The notes under the pieces are model-generated. The model did not search any database. It saw nothing but the letters and a program-made list of their open reading frames with translations, and was not told where the DNA came from. From Hyphomicrobiales bacterium (GTDB lineage: Bacteria; Pseudomonadota; Alphaproteobacteria; Rhizobiales; Rhizobiaceae), in the NCBI GenBank assembly GCA_900468065.1, contig UBTA01000075.1:1-46388 (forward strand): 46,388 bases of DNA, in the 5' to 3' direction. This document shows, piece by piece, positions 18,472-26,926 of this stretch. A program made the position numbers and the translations under genes. Positions within the stretch are counted from its first letter, which is position 1; every line of letters starts with the position of its first letter.

Positions 18472-20124
18472 TTAAGCGATGGAAATGTCCCAGGGGGCTA
18501 CAACCTGCCAGTCGAGGTTCTTGTCGATACCGGTGACCTTGTCGGTCGCCCAGCGCGACATCGCCTGGGCGTACCAGGGGATGAAGCTCCAGTCCTCGCG
18601 GAAGGCCTTCTGCGCTTCCAGCGCCAGTGCCACACGCTGCGGATCGTCCACCGACTTGGTCGCGGCTTCCGCCAGCAGGCTGTCGACCTTGTCGTTCTTG
18701 TATCCACCCAGCTTGTTCTGCGCGTTCGACGAGGTCGAGGCGATGGAACCGGCGAGATAGGAGACGGCATCCGGCACGCGGGTGCCGACGTCGTCGCGGA
18801 AGATCTGCACCGCGTTTTGGTCGGGCCCTGCATAGGCATCCTGCTGCGGCTTCATGTCGACGGCCGTAATGCCGAGGTTCTGACGCCATTGTTCGGCGAT
18901 GAACTGGGCGGCAGCTTCGATGGCCGGACCGGAAATGCCGACGAAGAGCAGTTTTGGCAGGCGTTCAGGGCCACCATAGGTCGATTCGGCCAAAAGCTTC
19001 TTTGCGCCTTCCGGATCGTATGGGTAGGGCTCGAAGCCGGACTTATCGGCGCCGGGAACAGAGTTGATCACCTGGTCGGTCTTCTTGTGCGGACCATCCG
19101 GGAACGACGCCTTCATCAGGCCTTCGCGATCGACGGCCATGATCAAAGCCTGGCGAACCTTCGGATCGTCCATCGGTGCGCGCGCCGAGTTGAACCAGAA
19201 ATGCTGGCTGGTCGGGATCAGCGGGCCTTCGGCGAAGCTGGCGCCGAGATCCTGCACGATGGTCGAAGTGACAAGCTCGGTATGGGCATTGTATTCGCCT
19301 GATTTCAGCAGGGACGTGGCCGTAACGTTGTCTTCGATCGAGTCGATTTCGATGCGGGCGAGCTTCGGCTTCGGGCCGAAGAAGTTCTCGTTGGGCTCGA
19401 ACACCAGCTTACCTGAATCGAGATCGATGCTGGTCAGCTTGAATGGGCCGGAATAGACGGCGTCGCTGGTCGGCATGTACCAATCGGCCACTTCCTCGCC
19501 GTCTTCGCCGCGTGACTGCGAGGCCTTGGTGATCGGCGCGATATGGTTGCCCAACCGCATGAAGAAGATCGGATCGGCCTCCGACAGGGTGACGACGACC
19601 GTGCCTTCATCCGGCGTTGCGATGCCGGAAATTTCCTTGGCCTTGCCGGCGCTGACATCGGCATAGCCAGCGACCTTGCTTAGCACCTGGTCGGCGCGCT
19701 GGTTCTTGGTGTTCGGCATGGCCGAGACGTTCCAGGAACCCTTGACGTCCTCGGCAGTGATCTTGCTGCCATCGGAGAATACGGCCTTCGGGTCGATCTT
19801 GAAGGTCCATGTCTTGTTGTCGGCGGCCGGTTCCCAGCTTGTAAAGACGTAAGGGTGCAAATCGCCCTTGCTATCGAAATACATCGGAGATGCCCACCAG
19901 GCGGAATTCCAGCGATACGGAGGACCACCGCCGCGCAACGGCGACCAATCCTGGTTGAAGGCTGGATGCGCGACCTTGAGCACCTGGCCTTCCTGAGCCA
20001 TGACGATGCGGGCACTCAGGCCGAACAGGCCAAGCGCTACACTGGTGCAGAGGCCGAGTTTCAGGGCATTGCGGCGGGTGATCTGCGGCTGCGACGCGCT
20101 GGCTTCATTGTTCTGATTAGACAT
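18472..20124 (-). CDS. Family 5 extracellular solute-binding protein, Tat-type signal
   Basis: About 550 residues, a typical size for peptide or oligosaccharide binding proteins of the DppA/OppA family. The N-terminus has a twin-arginine motif (ITRRNALKLG), a hydrophobic stretch and a likely cleavage after MAQ, so it is probably exported folded by Tat. Family signs are PYVFTSWEPAADNKTWTFKI, VFSDGSKITAEDVKGSW, and ALIMAVDREGLMKASF. The ATG opening MSNQNNEAS has GGAGGATCAG directly upstream; an ATG four codons earlier is less likely. First gene of the operon, it delivers the substrate to the permeases. Family 5 members carry peptides, but also glycosides, opines and sugar oligomers, so substrate is open. 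Confidence 0.94.
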   Translation of the reverse strand: MSNQNNEASASQPQITRRNALKLGLCTSVALGLFGLSARIVMAQEGQVLKVAHPAFNQDWSPLRGGGPPYRWNSAWWASPMYFDSKGDLHPYVFTSWEPAADNKTWTFKIDPKAVFSDGSKITAEDVKGSWNVSAMPNTKNQRADQVLSKVAGYADVSAGKAKEISGIATPDEGTVVVTLSEADPIFFMRLGNHIAPITKASQSRGEDGEEVADWYMPTSDAVYSGPFKLTSIDLDSGKLVFEPNENFFGPKPKLARIEIDSIEDNVTATSLLKSGEYNAHTELVTSTIVQDLGASFAEGPLIPTSQHFWFNSARAPMDDPKVRQALIMAVDREGLMKASFPDGPHKKTDQVINSVPGADKSGFEPYPYDPEGAKKLLAESTYGGPERLPKLLFVGISGPAIEAAAQFIAEQWRQNLGITAVDMKPQQDAYAGPDQNAVQIFRDDVGTRVPDAVSYLAGSIASTSSNAQNKLGGYKNDKVDSLLAEAATKSVDDPQRVALALEAQKAFREDWSFIPWYAQAMSRWATDKVTGIDKNLDWQVVAPWDISIA

Positions 20125-20223
20125 CTGATCCTCCAATAGATGCTGTCATCGCGCCCTCCTTCTGCCGGTTCCGGACAGTCTGCCGCGCCATGATGAAGCC
20201 GGACACTGGATCGTTATTGTAAA

Positions 20224-20249
20224 TATGTCAACATTAATTCTTGGACATA
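20224..20249. promoter_or_regulatory. Candidate operator half-site pair TATGTC/GACATA
   Basis: TATGTC at 20224-20229 and GACATA at 20244-20249 form an inverted pair separated by 14 bases, about 100 bases upstream of the binding-protein start. It overlaps the minus-strand TTGACA. Function as a regulator site is only inferred. Confidence 0.35.
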
Positions 20250-20335
20250 TTCCCAAATCTCAAGGGTAAGCAAATAAAGTATATATTTTTCAATATGATA
20301 ATTTTCCGTTGAAATTTTTTTGACAGAATTTTTCT

Positions 20336-20348
20336 TGACAACTTGTCA
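20336..20348. promoter_or_regulatory. Candidate operator TGACAACTTGTCA
   Basis: A perfect 13-base palindrome (6+1+6) in the divergent promoter, 68 bases before the aldolase start and overlapping a TTGACA. The core ACAANTTGT recurs at 22796-22804 upstream of the alcohol dehydrogenase gene. The cluster's GntR/FCD regulator is the obvious candidate to bind it. Confidence 0.5.
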
Positions 20349-20416
20349 TGATTGGGGAAGAAGCTGAGGGATGGCGGCGCCCAGATGGGCGGATGCGCGC
20401 GGAGGAGTTTGCAAAA

Positions 20417-21322
20417 ATGACGATTCACAGGGTCACCGGCGTCTATAGTGCTGCCACGACACCGCTTAACGCCGATGATACGCCCGATCTCGGCCTGTTC
20501 ACCGCCCACTGCCAGCGCCTTCTCAGCGAAGGCTGTCACGGCGTGGCATTGCTGGGCACGACCGGTGAGGCCAATTCATTTTCCTCCGCTGAGCGCCGCG
20601 ATATTCTCGAGGCGGCGCTGAAGGCAGGCATCGCCGGCGATCAGCTGATGCCCGGCACCGGCGTTGCCGCCATTCCGGAGACGATCGAGCTGACGCGCCA
20701 TGCCCTGTCTGTTGGTGTTAGCAGCGTCGTGATGCTGCCGCCGTTCTATTACAAGGGCGTATCGGACGATGGCCTGTTCGCCGCCTATGCGCGGATCATC
20801 GAGACGATCGCCGACGACCGGTTGCAGGTCGTGCTCTATCACATTCCCCAGGTTTCCGGCATTCCGCTGAGTCTGCCGCTGATCGGCCGGCTGATCAAGG
20901 CCTTCCCGGATACCGTCGTCGGTATCAAGGATTCGGCCGGTGATTTCGCCAATATGCAGGCGCTTCTTGCTGCATTCCCGGGCTTTTCCGTGCTCGCTGG
21001 TGCCGATCCTCTGCTCTTGCCGCTGATCAAGGCGGGCGGGGCGGGCTGCATCACCGCGACATCCAATCTGGTCGCAAGCTCGCTGCGCACGGTCTACGAC
21101 CATGCCAATGATCCGGCCCGCGCGGCCGAGGTCGAGGCGGCACAGGCGCGGATCAATGCCTATCGCTCGCTGTCCAATTCCTACGTCCAAATCCCGACGA
21201 TCAAGGCAATGGTCGGCCTGAAGAACGGCAACGCCGCCTGGGCGCGCCCGCGTCCGCCGCTGATGGCGCTAAGCGCTACCGATCAGGCCGATCTGGCAGC
21301 CAAGTTTGCACAGTTGCCGTAA
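20417..21322 (+). CDS. Dihydrodipicolinate synthase / N-acetylneuraminate lyase family aldolase
   Basis: 301 residues, a typical (beta/alpha)8 class I aldolase. GTTGEANSFSSAERRDIL is the active-site loop near residue 48, VLYHIPQVSG has the catalytic Tyr, and VVGIKDSAGDFANM holds the Schiff-base Lys. The family includes DapA, NanA and 2-keto-3-deoxy sugar acid aldolases, which mostly make or cleave a pyruvate adduct. The catabolic setting argues against lysine synthesis. The ATG opening MTIHRVTG has GGAGGAG upstream, so the longer frame from 20348, which crosses the operator, is rejected. It heads the rightward unit and stops 12 bases before the sialidase-like gene. A keto-deoxy acid yielding pyruvate plus an aldehyde is my inferred substrate. 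Confidence 0.92.
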   Translation: MTIHRVTGVYSAATTPLNADDTPDLGLFTAHCQRLLSEGCHGVALLGTTGEANSFSSAERRDILEAALKAGIAGDQLMPGTGVAAIPETIELTRHALSVGVSSVVMLPPFYYKGVSDDGLFAAYARIIETIADDRLQVVLYHIPQVSGIPLSLPLIGRLIKAFPDTVVGIKDSAGDFANMQALLAAFPGFSVLAGADPLLLPLIKAGGAGCITATSNLVASSLRTVYDHANDPARAAEVEAAQARINAYRSLSNSYVQIPTIKAMVGLKNGNAAWARPRPPLMALSATDQADLAAKFAQLP

Positions 21323-21334
21323 AGGGAGTGAGCC

Positions 21335-22537
21335 ATGACATCCGGTTCCGGGCTGAAACCTGAGCAAATTCCGCCGCTTATGAATGGTTCTATCCTGCCG
21401 CACGCGGCTGAACGCCATCGTTTCGATGCCTTCCTGCCGTCGCCTTGTGTGCAGAACCATGCGGCCAATCTCGCCTTCCTTCCCGATGGTACGCTGACCT
21501 GCGTCTGGTTTGGCGGCACGATGGAGGGTATGGGTGATATCTCCATCTACATGTCGCGGCTGGTTGCCGGGTCCGCCGCGTGGTCGGAGCCGGAGAAGAT
21601 GTCGGACGATCCGCAGAAGTCCGAGCAGAACCCACTGGTCTTCACGGCGCCGGATGGCAAGGTCTGGCTGATCTTCACGTCACAGACCTCGGGAAACCAG
21701 GACGGCGCCGTGGTCAAGCGGCGGATTTCCAATGATGGCGGGCGCACATTCGGCCCCGTCGATATTCTTTGCGACAGTCCCGGCACATTCGTGCGCCAGT
21801 CGATCGTCGTCAACCGGCGGGGCGACTGGCTGCTGCCGGTGTTCCGCTGCGTTGGAGTGCTTGGTCAGCGCTGGACGGGTGATGCTGATACGGCCGCCGT
21901 TCTGATCTCGCGCAATGCCGGATCCAGCTGGGATATGGTCGATCTGCCTGGAAGTATCGGGGCTGTCCATATGAACATCGTCCCGTGTCGCGATGGGCGA
22001 ATGGTGGCCTTTTTCCGCAATCGCTTTGCCACGCAGATCCTGCGCAGCCATTCCGATGATGACGGTATGACTTGGAGTGCGCCGGCGCCAACCGCGTTGC
22101 CCAACAATAATTCATCGATCCAGGCGGTCGCTCTCAAGGATGGCCGGATTGCGATCATCTACAATCATTCCAATGCTTTGACATCGAGCGACCGGCGACA
22201 TTCTCTCTACGATGAGATCGAGGCGGAGGAGGGCGCGCCAGCCGTGCCGGCGGAGACAGTGTCTGCTGCCGATGGCATGCCGAAAGCGATCTGGGGTGTT
22301 CCCCGCGCGCCGATGAGCCTTGTTTCTTCCGGTGATGGCGGAGAAACCTTTGGTGTCCCCGTTCAGTTGGAAACCGGTGACGGCTATTGCCTCACCAACA
22401 ATTCCAAGGATGCGCTCAACCGCGAATATTCCTACCCGTCGATTGCCGAGGGGCCGGATGGCGCGCTGCATGTCGCCTACACCTATTATCGCCGGGCGAT
22501 CAAATATGTGCGGCTGGAGTCCGGATACGGTTTCTAA
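21335..22537 (+). CDS. Sialidase-like beta-propeller protein (BNR/Asp-box), no signal peptide
   Basis: 400 residues. Four Asp-box repeats are visible, SNDGGRTF, SRNAGSSW, SDDDGMTW and SGDGGETF, spaced as in six-bladed sialidase-type propellers. The N-terminal QNHAANLAFLPDGTLTCVWFGGTMEG and the late EYSYPSIAEGPDGALHVAYTY are typical of the BNR-2 group annotated as exo-alpha-sialidases. No export signal is seen, so it should act in the cytoplasm on an imported molecule. The gene lies 12 bases after the aldolase with GGGAGTG before the start. True sialidase activity is doubtful; relatives include glycosidases and lyases of uronic-acid saccharides. It may release the sugar acid used by the aldolase and kinase. 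Confidence 0.85.
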   Translation: MTSGSGLKPEQIPPLMNGSILPHAAERHRFDAFLPSPCVQNHAANLAFLPDGTLTCVWFGGTMEGMGDISIYMSRLVAGSAAWSEPEKMSDDPQKSEQNPLVFTAPDGKVWLIFTSQTSGNQDGAVVKRRISNDGGRTFGPVDILCDSPGTFVRQSIVVNRRGDWLLPVFRCVGVLGQRWTGDADTAAVLISRNAGSSWDMVDLPGSIGAVHMNIVPCRDGRMVAFFRNRFATQILRSHSDDDGMTWSAPAPTALPNNNSSIQAVALKDGRIAIIYNHSNALTSSDRRHSLYDEIEAEEGAPAVPAETVSAADGMPKAIWGVPRAPMSLVSSGDGGETFGVPVQLETGDGYCLTNNSKDALNREYSYPSIAEGPDGALHVAYTYYRRAIKYVRLESGYGF

Positions 22538-22971
22538 GGCCTTGCGGTGGCGCGAAAAGCGGAACTCGTCCTCCGCTTAAGGGGAAGTGCAGTTTTTACA
22601 ACTGTGAAAGTCGAGCGCTTCCCGAGCGGAATTTGACAAATGGCGTTCCGGCTCACGAAATCCACGCTAAACGGCGCGGGTTTCGCGCTTCCATTTACAA
22701 GGTAGCCATTCATTTTTGTGCGCCTTCTCCTTGTATCGTGATTTCTTTTAAAGAGCGGCCGGTCCGGCGAGTATTTCAATTTTACCGATTAAAAACAAAT
22801 TGTTATAGTAGTGTATTGCACGTTTCAGCCTCGGCAAATAGGCCTTGGAGAGGAAAAACACCGCTTCTCTCCGCCTTGGCTATTGCCAAGAAAGGTAGTT
22901 TTCGATAACAAATTTACATGTTGGCCGCGATCCTTCGTGGATGTTGCGACGAAAACAACGAGGACATGTCC
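22538..22971 (+). other. 434-base gap within the rightward catabolic unit
   Basis: No gene is supported here. The gap is AT-richer than its neighbours and contains a palindrome AACAAATTGTT (22794-22804) overlapping TATAGT, plus further AACAAATT and TTGACAAAT sequences. It probably carries a second promoter for the alcohol dehydrogenase and pdxA2-like genes. Confidence 0.5.
22794..22804. promoter_or_regulatory. Candidate operator AACAAATTGTT
   Basis: A perfect palindrome with a single central base. It shares the core ACAANTTGT with the palindrome at 20336-20348. TATAGT directly follows and could be a -10 box (TTTACC 17 bases before it is a poor -35). It lies 168 bases upstream of the alcohol dehydrogenase start. 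Confidence 0.4.
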
Positions 22972-24105
22972 ATGACCAGTTTGAGCGCCCCCATTACGAT
23001 CGTCCGCCCGGAGATCATCGAGTTCGGCGTCGGGGTGGCTGGAAAACTGGGAAAATGGGCAAAAGACCAGGGCTTTGCGCGCATTTTGGTCGTGTCGGAT
23101 GCGTTCAACGCATCCCGCGCCGGCCTTCTCGAATTGCCGGGAAGCGTCACTGTTTTTTCACAGGTGAAGCCCGAGCCGGATACGGACAATCTCGATCTGG
23201 TGCTGGCTGCCGCCGATAAGGCGCGGGCCGATCTAATCGTCGGCTTCGGCGGCGGCAGTGCCATGGATCTGGCCAAGCTCGCCTCGGTTCTTTCGGGCTC
23301 CAGCCAGACGCTGCGCGATGTCGTTGGCGCGGGCAAGGTGGCTCAGCGCCGCCGGGCCGGACTGGCGCAGGTTCCGACCACGTCCGGGACCGGCAGCGAG
23401 GCCGGCATTCGCGCCCTGGTCACCGATCCCGCAACGCAGGCAAAGCTGGCAGTCGAAAGCATCCACATGCTCGCAGATATCGCTGTCATCGACCCCGGCC
23501 TGACCTTCACCGTGCCTGCCGCGACGACAGCAGCAACCGGTGTCGACGCCATGGCCCATTGTGTCGAGGCCTTTACCAACCTCAAGGCGCATCCGATGAT
23601 CGACCTCTACGCGATCGAGGGCGTGCGTCTGGTCGGACGTTATCTTGCCCGCGCCGTTGTCGATGGCTCGGATGCCGAGGCGCGGGCGGGACTGTCGCTC
23701 GCCTCGCTTTATGGCGGCTTTTGCCTTGGCCCGGTCAATACCGCCGGCGGCCACGCACTTGCCTATCCGCTCGGCACCCGCTGGCATGTGGCGCACGGCG
23801 CCGCCAATGCCCTGATCTTTCCGCATGTGCTGGCGTTCAATACACCATCGGCTGCGGAAAAGACGGCGATGGTGATCGCCGCGCTCGATCTCAAGGCTGG
23901 TGCCGACCAGGCCTCGGTCTTCGATGCCGCGTTCGGTTTCTGCGCTGGGCTTGGCATCGAGATGCGGCTCTCGGCGCTGGGCGTGCCGGAAACGGATCTC
24001 GGCATCATGGCCGATGACGCCTTTGCCATTCGCCGCCTGCTCGATAATAACCCGCGCGATCTCGCGCGCGACGACATTCTTTCAATCTATCAAGCTGCTT
24101 ATTGA
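22972..24105 (+). CDS. Iron-containing alcohol dehydrogenase
   Basis: 377 residues of the group III (iron-dependent) NAD(P)-linked alcohol dehydrogenase family. [17 protein letters not shown] binds the cofactor. [12 protein letters not shown] follows, and the metal site is made by Asp and His in [12 protein letters not shown] plus the late [10 protein letters not shown] and [13 protein letters not shown]. The ATG opening MTSLSAPI has GAGG eight bases upstream; in-frame ATGs at 22966 and 22918 are possible but less well placed. Family members act on small alcohols, aldehydes, lactaldehyde or maleylacetate. Here it could interconvert an aldehyde released by the aldolase, or oxidise a polyol. 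It is separated from pdxA2 by 53 bases. Confidence 0.93.
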   Translation: MTSLSAPITIVRPEIIEFGVGVAGKLGKWAKDQGFARILVVSDAFNASRAGLLELPGSVTVFSQVKPEPDTDNLDLVLAAADKARADLIVGFGGGSAMDLAKLASVLSGSSQTLRDVVGAGKVAQRRRAGLAQVPTTSGTGSEAGIRALVTDPATQAKLAVESIHMLADIAVIDPGLTFTVPAATTAATGVDAMAHCVEAFTNLKAHPMIDLYAIEGVRLVGRYLARAVVDGSDAEARAGLSLASLYGGFCLGPVNTAGGHALAYPLGTRWHVAHGAANALIFPHVLAFNTPSAAEKTAMVIAALDLKAGADQASVFDAAFGFCAGLGIEMRLSALGVPETDLGIMADDAFAIRRLLDNNPRDLARDDILSIYQAAY

Positions 24106-24158
24106 GGTCTGCGGAGCCAATCGCAGCAACGGCCGTAGCGCCGCACGGAGGACTGAAC

Positions 24159-25142
24159 ATGAGAACATCGCGCGTAGCCGTCACGCTGGGAGATCCGGCC
24201 GGTGTCGGCCCAGAAGTCATCGTCAAGGCTCTGGCGTCGCTGCCGGAAACCGACCGGGCGAACTTCGTCGTCGTCGGCAATGTCGAGGCGTTGGAGCGTG
24301 CCAACCGGGTAACGGGAACGGAATTGCATTTTTCCGCATCCCCCGCCGCAGGCATGATCGCCGTCGATGAGGTTGCAATTGATGGAAAGCTGCCCGAGAT
24401 CGGCAAGGTGAGCCCGGTCGCCGGCGATGCTTCGGTGCGTTACATCAAGCGCGCAGTCGAGCTGGCGATGTCCGGCGAAGTCGATTGCATCGTGACTGCC
24501 CCGATCAACAAGGAGGCGATGAATCTTGCAGGTCATCATTTCGATGGTCATACCGGTCTTCTCGCTCACCTGACCGGCTCGAAAAGCTCGTTCATGCTTT
24601 TGGCCTCCGAACGATTGAACACGATCCATGTCTCCACCCACGTCTCGCTGCGCACCGCCATCGAGCGAGCAACCGTCGAGCGGGTGCTGGCAACGATCGA
24701 GGCAGGACACCGGCATTTCCTGCGTCTCGGCCGCAAGGCCCGCATCGCGGTCGCCGGCATCAATCCGCATTGCGGCGAGGGCGGCCTGTTCGGCGATGAA
24801 GATACCAAGTTTCTAGCGCCGGCGGTCGAATTGGCGAAGGCCAAGGGTATTGATGTGGTCGGGCCGATTTCCGCCGATACCGTCTATGCCCGCGCCTATG
24901 GCGGCGCCTTCGATCTGGTTGTGGCGCAATATCATGACCAGGGGCATATCCCGATCAAGCTGGTGGCCTTCGAGACCGCCGTCAACGTCTCCCTCGGCCT
25001 GCCGATCGACCGGGTATCGGTTGATCACGGTACCGCCTTTGATATCGCCGGCACCGGCAAGGCCAACCATGTCAACATGCTGTCGGCGATCGACTATGCG
25101 CGGCTGGTAGCCCGGTCACCAAGGACCGTCGCCGCCTCTTGA
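24159..25142 (+). CDS. pdxA2: PdxA2-like 4-phospho-D-threonate 3-dehydrogenase (4-hydroxythreonine-4-phosphate dehydrogenase family)
   Basis: 327 residues of the PdxA family. [18 protein letters not shown] opens the protein, [15 protein letters not shown] gives metal-binding His residues, and [15 protein letters not shown] and [13 protein letters not shown] are the phosphate and metal sites. Classical PdxA serves pyridoxal phosphate synthesis. PdxA2 paralogues oxidise 4-phospho-D-threonate and decarboxylate it to dihydroxyacetone phosphate, and typically neighbour a DUF1537 kinase, as here. The start has GGAGG at eight bases; the longer frame from 24102 overlaps the preceding gene. Assignment to PdxA2 rests on context, because sequence alone does not separate the two activities by eye. 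Confidence 0.85.
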   Translation: MRTSRVAVTLGDPAGVGPEVIVKALASLPETDRANFVVVGNVEALERANRVTGTELHFSASPAAGMIAVDEVAIDGKLPEIGKVSPVAGDASVRYIKRAVELAMSGEVDCIVTAPINKEAMNLAGHHFDGHTGLLAHLTGSKSSFMLLASERLNTIHVSTHVSLRTAIERATVERVLATIEAGHRHFLRLGRKARIAVAGINPHCGEGGLFGDEDTKFLAPAVELAKAKGIDVVGPISADTVYARAYGGAFDLVVAQYHDQGHIPIKLVAFETAVNVSLGLPIDRVSVDHGTAFDIAGTGKANHVNMLSAIDYARLVARSPRTVAAS

Positions 25143-25147
25143 GGCGG
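25132..25147. terminator. Hairpin overlapping the pdxA2 stop codon
   Basis: CCGCCT and AGGCGG pair around CTTG. The hairpin includes the stop codon of the dehydrogenase gene and sits eight bases from the end of the convergent lipoprotein gene, so it may terminate both transcripts. Confidence 0.55.
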
Positions 25148-25154
25148 GAAAACC

Positions 25155-25415
25155 TTAGTTCTGGTCGAAAAAGTCGCTGCGAATCTCGCGCCGGATCAGC
25201 TTCAGCGAGCGGTCCGGTTGGATGATATAGGTCTCGTAGGCAACTCCGGTCACGGTGCGGAACGAGTTATGCACGACGCTGCCGATCGGCGATTTCGTCA
25301 GCTTCGTGCGTGGTTGGCCGCCATAAGTGATGCTGCCCGGGATAGGCTCGACATCCGGCGTGGTGCACGAGGCGAGCATCAGCGCGACCGCACTCAGGAA
25401 AACGACAGACTTCAT
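25155..25415 (-). CDS. Small outer-membrane-type lipoprotein of unknown function
   Basis: 86 residues. MKSVVFLSAVALMLASC is a lipoprotein signal with lipobox LASC, the Cys being residue 17. The mature part (TYGGQPRTKLTKSPIGSVVHNSF ... YIIQPDRSLKLIRREIRSDFF) has no domain I recognise. The ATG before KSVVFL is chosen because it begins exactly at the signal peptide; the open frame reaches 25472. It is convergent with pdxA2 and is probably not part of the catabolic cluster. Lack of a nearby partner leaves its role unknown. Confidence 0.8.
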   Translation of the reverse strand: MKSVVFLSAVALMLASCTTPDVEPIPGSITYGGQPRTKLTKSPIGSVVHNSFRTVTGVAYETYIIQPDRSLKLIRREIRSDFFDQN

Positions 25416-25654
25416 CGGGGGGTACTCCGCAAGGACGCTCACTGCGACAATGTAGTGGGATCGGTGATGCATTCAAGACGTCTGGCCCTATCGCCTGCAG
25501 GCGTCGCGCTTTCACTGAATGGTTCAGCGTGATCCCCGCACAAGCAACTTTTGTTGCGTCTGGTTTACGGTGGTGAAATCTCCGGCCATCGCGAAAAGAT
25601 TTTCAACGGAAAAGCTGACGATCCCTTCCACTGGCAGACATAAGATTATCCCCC

Positions 25655-25837
25655 TCAATGCTTCGCAGTGTTGGAGTTTGAGGCTGGAAAGACGAAGTGA
25701 AGCTGGCCCGATTTGATCGAGGCGCGCTCGATCAGAGCCTTATGCTCCTCCCGCATGGCCTGCGACCGTTCCCTGAATGCGCGCGATCGCGCCAGAACTG
25801 CCTGCGTCCGTGCCGTAATTTCATCAACATGGCTCAT
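25655..25837 (-). CDS. Small charged hypothetical protein
   Basis: A 60-residue frame with GAGGT about seven bases before its ATG. The product (EITARTQAVLARSRAFRERSQAMREEHKALIERA) is rich in Arg, Glu and Ala and should form one long amphipathic helix or coiled coil. I do not recognise a family. The ribosome site and helical composition argue for a real gene, but its small size leaves doubt. Confidence 0.5.
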   Translation of the reverse strand: MSHVDEITARTQAVLARSRAFRERSQAMREEHKALIERASIKSGQLHFVFPASNSNTAKH

Positions 25838-26187
25838 GTCTTACCTCAAAGATTAGGTGGCCCAGCGATCGTACCAATCAGGATACAACGGCTTCCCGGC
25901 CTGCAACGTTCCATTTGTTCACTATATGTTCTAGTTTTGCCAAAAGTCAAGAGCTTCCAAGCGACAAGCGCGTGCGCTCGTCGCAGTCGAACGCTACGGG
26001 CCACGGCCTCAATTTTTTGTGATTGTGTTCCGGTTGGGGCCGTCATGATGAGAATATAGATGAACGACTGCACAGATTTTGCACCGAACATTCGGGATGT
26101 TCCTGAATTGTTCAGCATGTCTATGGTGTTTCGCGCACGGCGGAGCGTAAGAAAAAAGGTAACGCATTGGAAAGAAAGCGAAAAAAA
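25838..26187. other. Gap upstream of the small protein and downstream of tRNA-Thr
   Basis: 350 bases without a supported gene. It presumably holds the promoter of the 60-residue protein gene at its left end. Short open frames on the minus strand run into the tRNA and are not credible. Nothing else was seen. Confidence 0.4.
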
Positions 26188-26262
26188 TGGTGCTGCTAGA
26201 GAGATTTGAACTCTCGGCCTCTCCCTTACCAAGGGAGTGCTCTACCCCTGAGCTATAGCAGC
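26188..26262 (-). tRNA. tRNA-Thr (anticodon GGT)
   Basis: 75 bases folding into a full cloverleaf. Acceptor GCTGCTA pairs with TAGCAGC, followed by A and an encoded CCA. The anticodon stem CTCCC/GGGAG encloses TTGGTAA, giving anticodon GGT, which reads ACC and ACU. The T arm is GAGAG TTCAAAT CTCTC. No integrated element is seen next to its 3' end. Confidence 0.96.
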
Positions 26263-26420
26263 ATCGTGCGGTCGGATCAGTGTTTGTCCGGCGCGAGCGA
26301 GGGCCTATTGCCATAGCTTGTTGCGGAGCGCAAGCCGCAAATCGAAGTTTTCACTGGATGGCGTGCTCGAAAAACAAGTCACTCTTCCGGACAGCCCGGT
26401 TTTGCGGTATCTGAGCGGTC

Positions 26421-26660
26421 ATGCAAGATAACAATGATCAGACACACAAGGACGCTGCCGCGTCAGGCAAGCTCGAACCGGGCAAGCTCGAACCAGGCCA
26501 CGAAGCGGAGCGGCAGGCCGAGGCGCGCCGCGAGCGGGCGGCGAAGACGCTGCGCGACAATCTTTTGCGGCGCAAGCAACAGGGACGGGCGCGGCGTGCC
26601 GGTGCCGCCGATGAAACATCTGGCCTGCCTGCCGCAAAAACGGACGAATCGGCTGATTAA
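26421..26660 (+). CDS. Small highly charged hypothetical protein upstream of murA
   Basis: 79 residues, dominated by Arg, Lys, Glu and Ala (ERQAEARRERAAKTLRDNLLRRKQQGRARR), with a repeat GKLEPGKLEPG near the N-terminus. No signal peptide or membrane segment. Similar small basic proteins are commonly found before murA in rhizobia, but I know no function. Disorder or nucleic-acid binding are possible. It ends 266 bases before murA. Confidence 0.6.
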   Translation: MQDNNDQTHKDAAASGKLEPGKLEPGHEAERQAEARRERAAKTLRDNLLRRKQQGRARRAGAADETSGLPAAKTDESAD

Positions 26661-26926
26661 TCCGTGCCAGCACCATTGATCGGGTCCGGGGGCGGATCGC
26701 CGATGGTTGGCGAAGTTACGATCTATGCCCGATGCCGCATCGATGCTGATGGGGTGCGCGGGCGGGGTCAGCCAGACTGGACCGGTGTTGTGCCTGCATC
26801 CATCCGGTGCGGCTGCACCGTCCTTGTGCAATTTGCTTCTCATTTCACGGTGCATCCTTTATGGAGGCGCCAATCTCTTAAAGTTCGGACTATCAGGAAA
26901 GGCGGGCGGCGCCCGTAAGGTACCCT

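Larger units (their letters stand above)
20137..20416. promoter_or_regulatory. Divergent promoter region of the catabolic cluster
   Basis: This 280-base gap drives the importer operon to the left and the aldolase operon to the right. The middle is very AT-rich. TTGACA sequences occur on the plus strand at 20320 and 20335, and on the minus strand near 20230. No clean -10 box could be assigned. It also contains the inverted repeats listed separately. Confidence 0.65.

Noticed and set aside
20417..21322. dapA of lysine biosynthesis
   Set aside because: The gene is embedded in a catabolic operon with importer, kinase and FCD regulator; family motifs do not separate DapA from other aldolases, so the context decides.
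20417..22537. A sialic acid utilisation (nan) operon
   Set aside because: The aldolase and sialidase-like genes invite this reading, but no N-acetylmannosamine kinase, epimerase, deacetylase or sialic acid transporter of known type is present, and the propeller protein lacks an export signal.
24159..25142. pdxA of vitamin B6 synthesis
   Set aside because: Biosynthetic pdxA in this group usually lies near ksgA and surA; here it adjoins a catabolic cluster with a DUF1537 kinase, which fits the PdxA2 paralogue.
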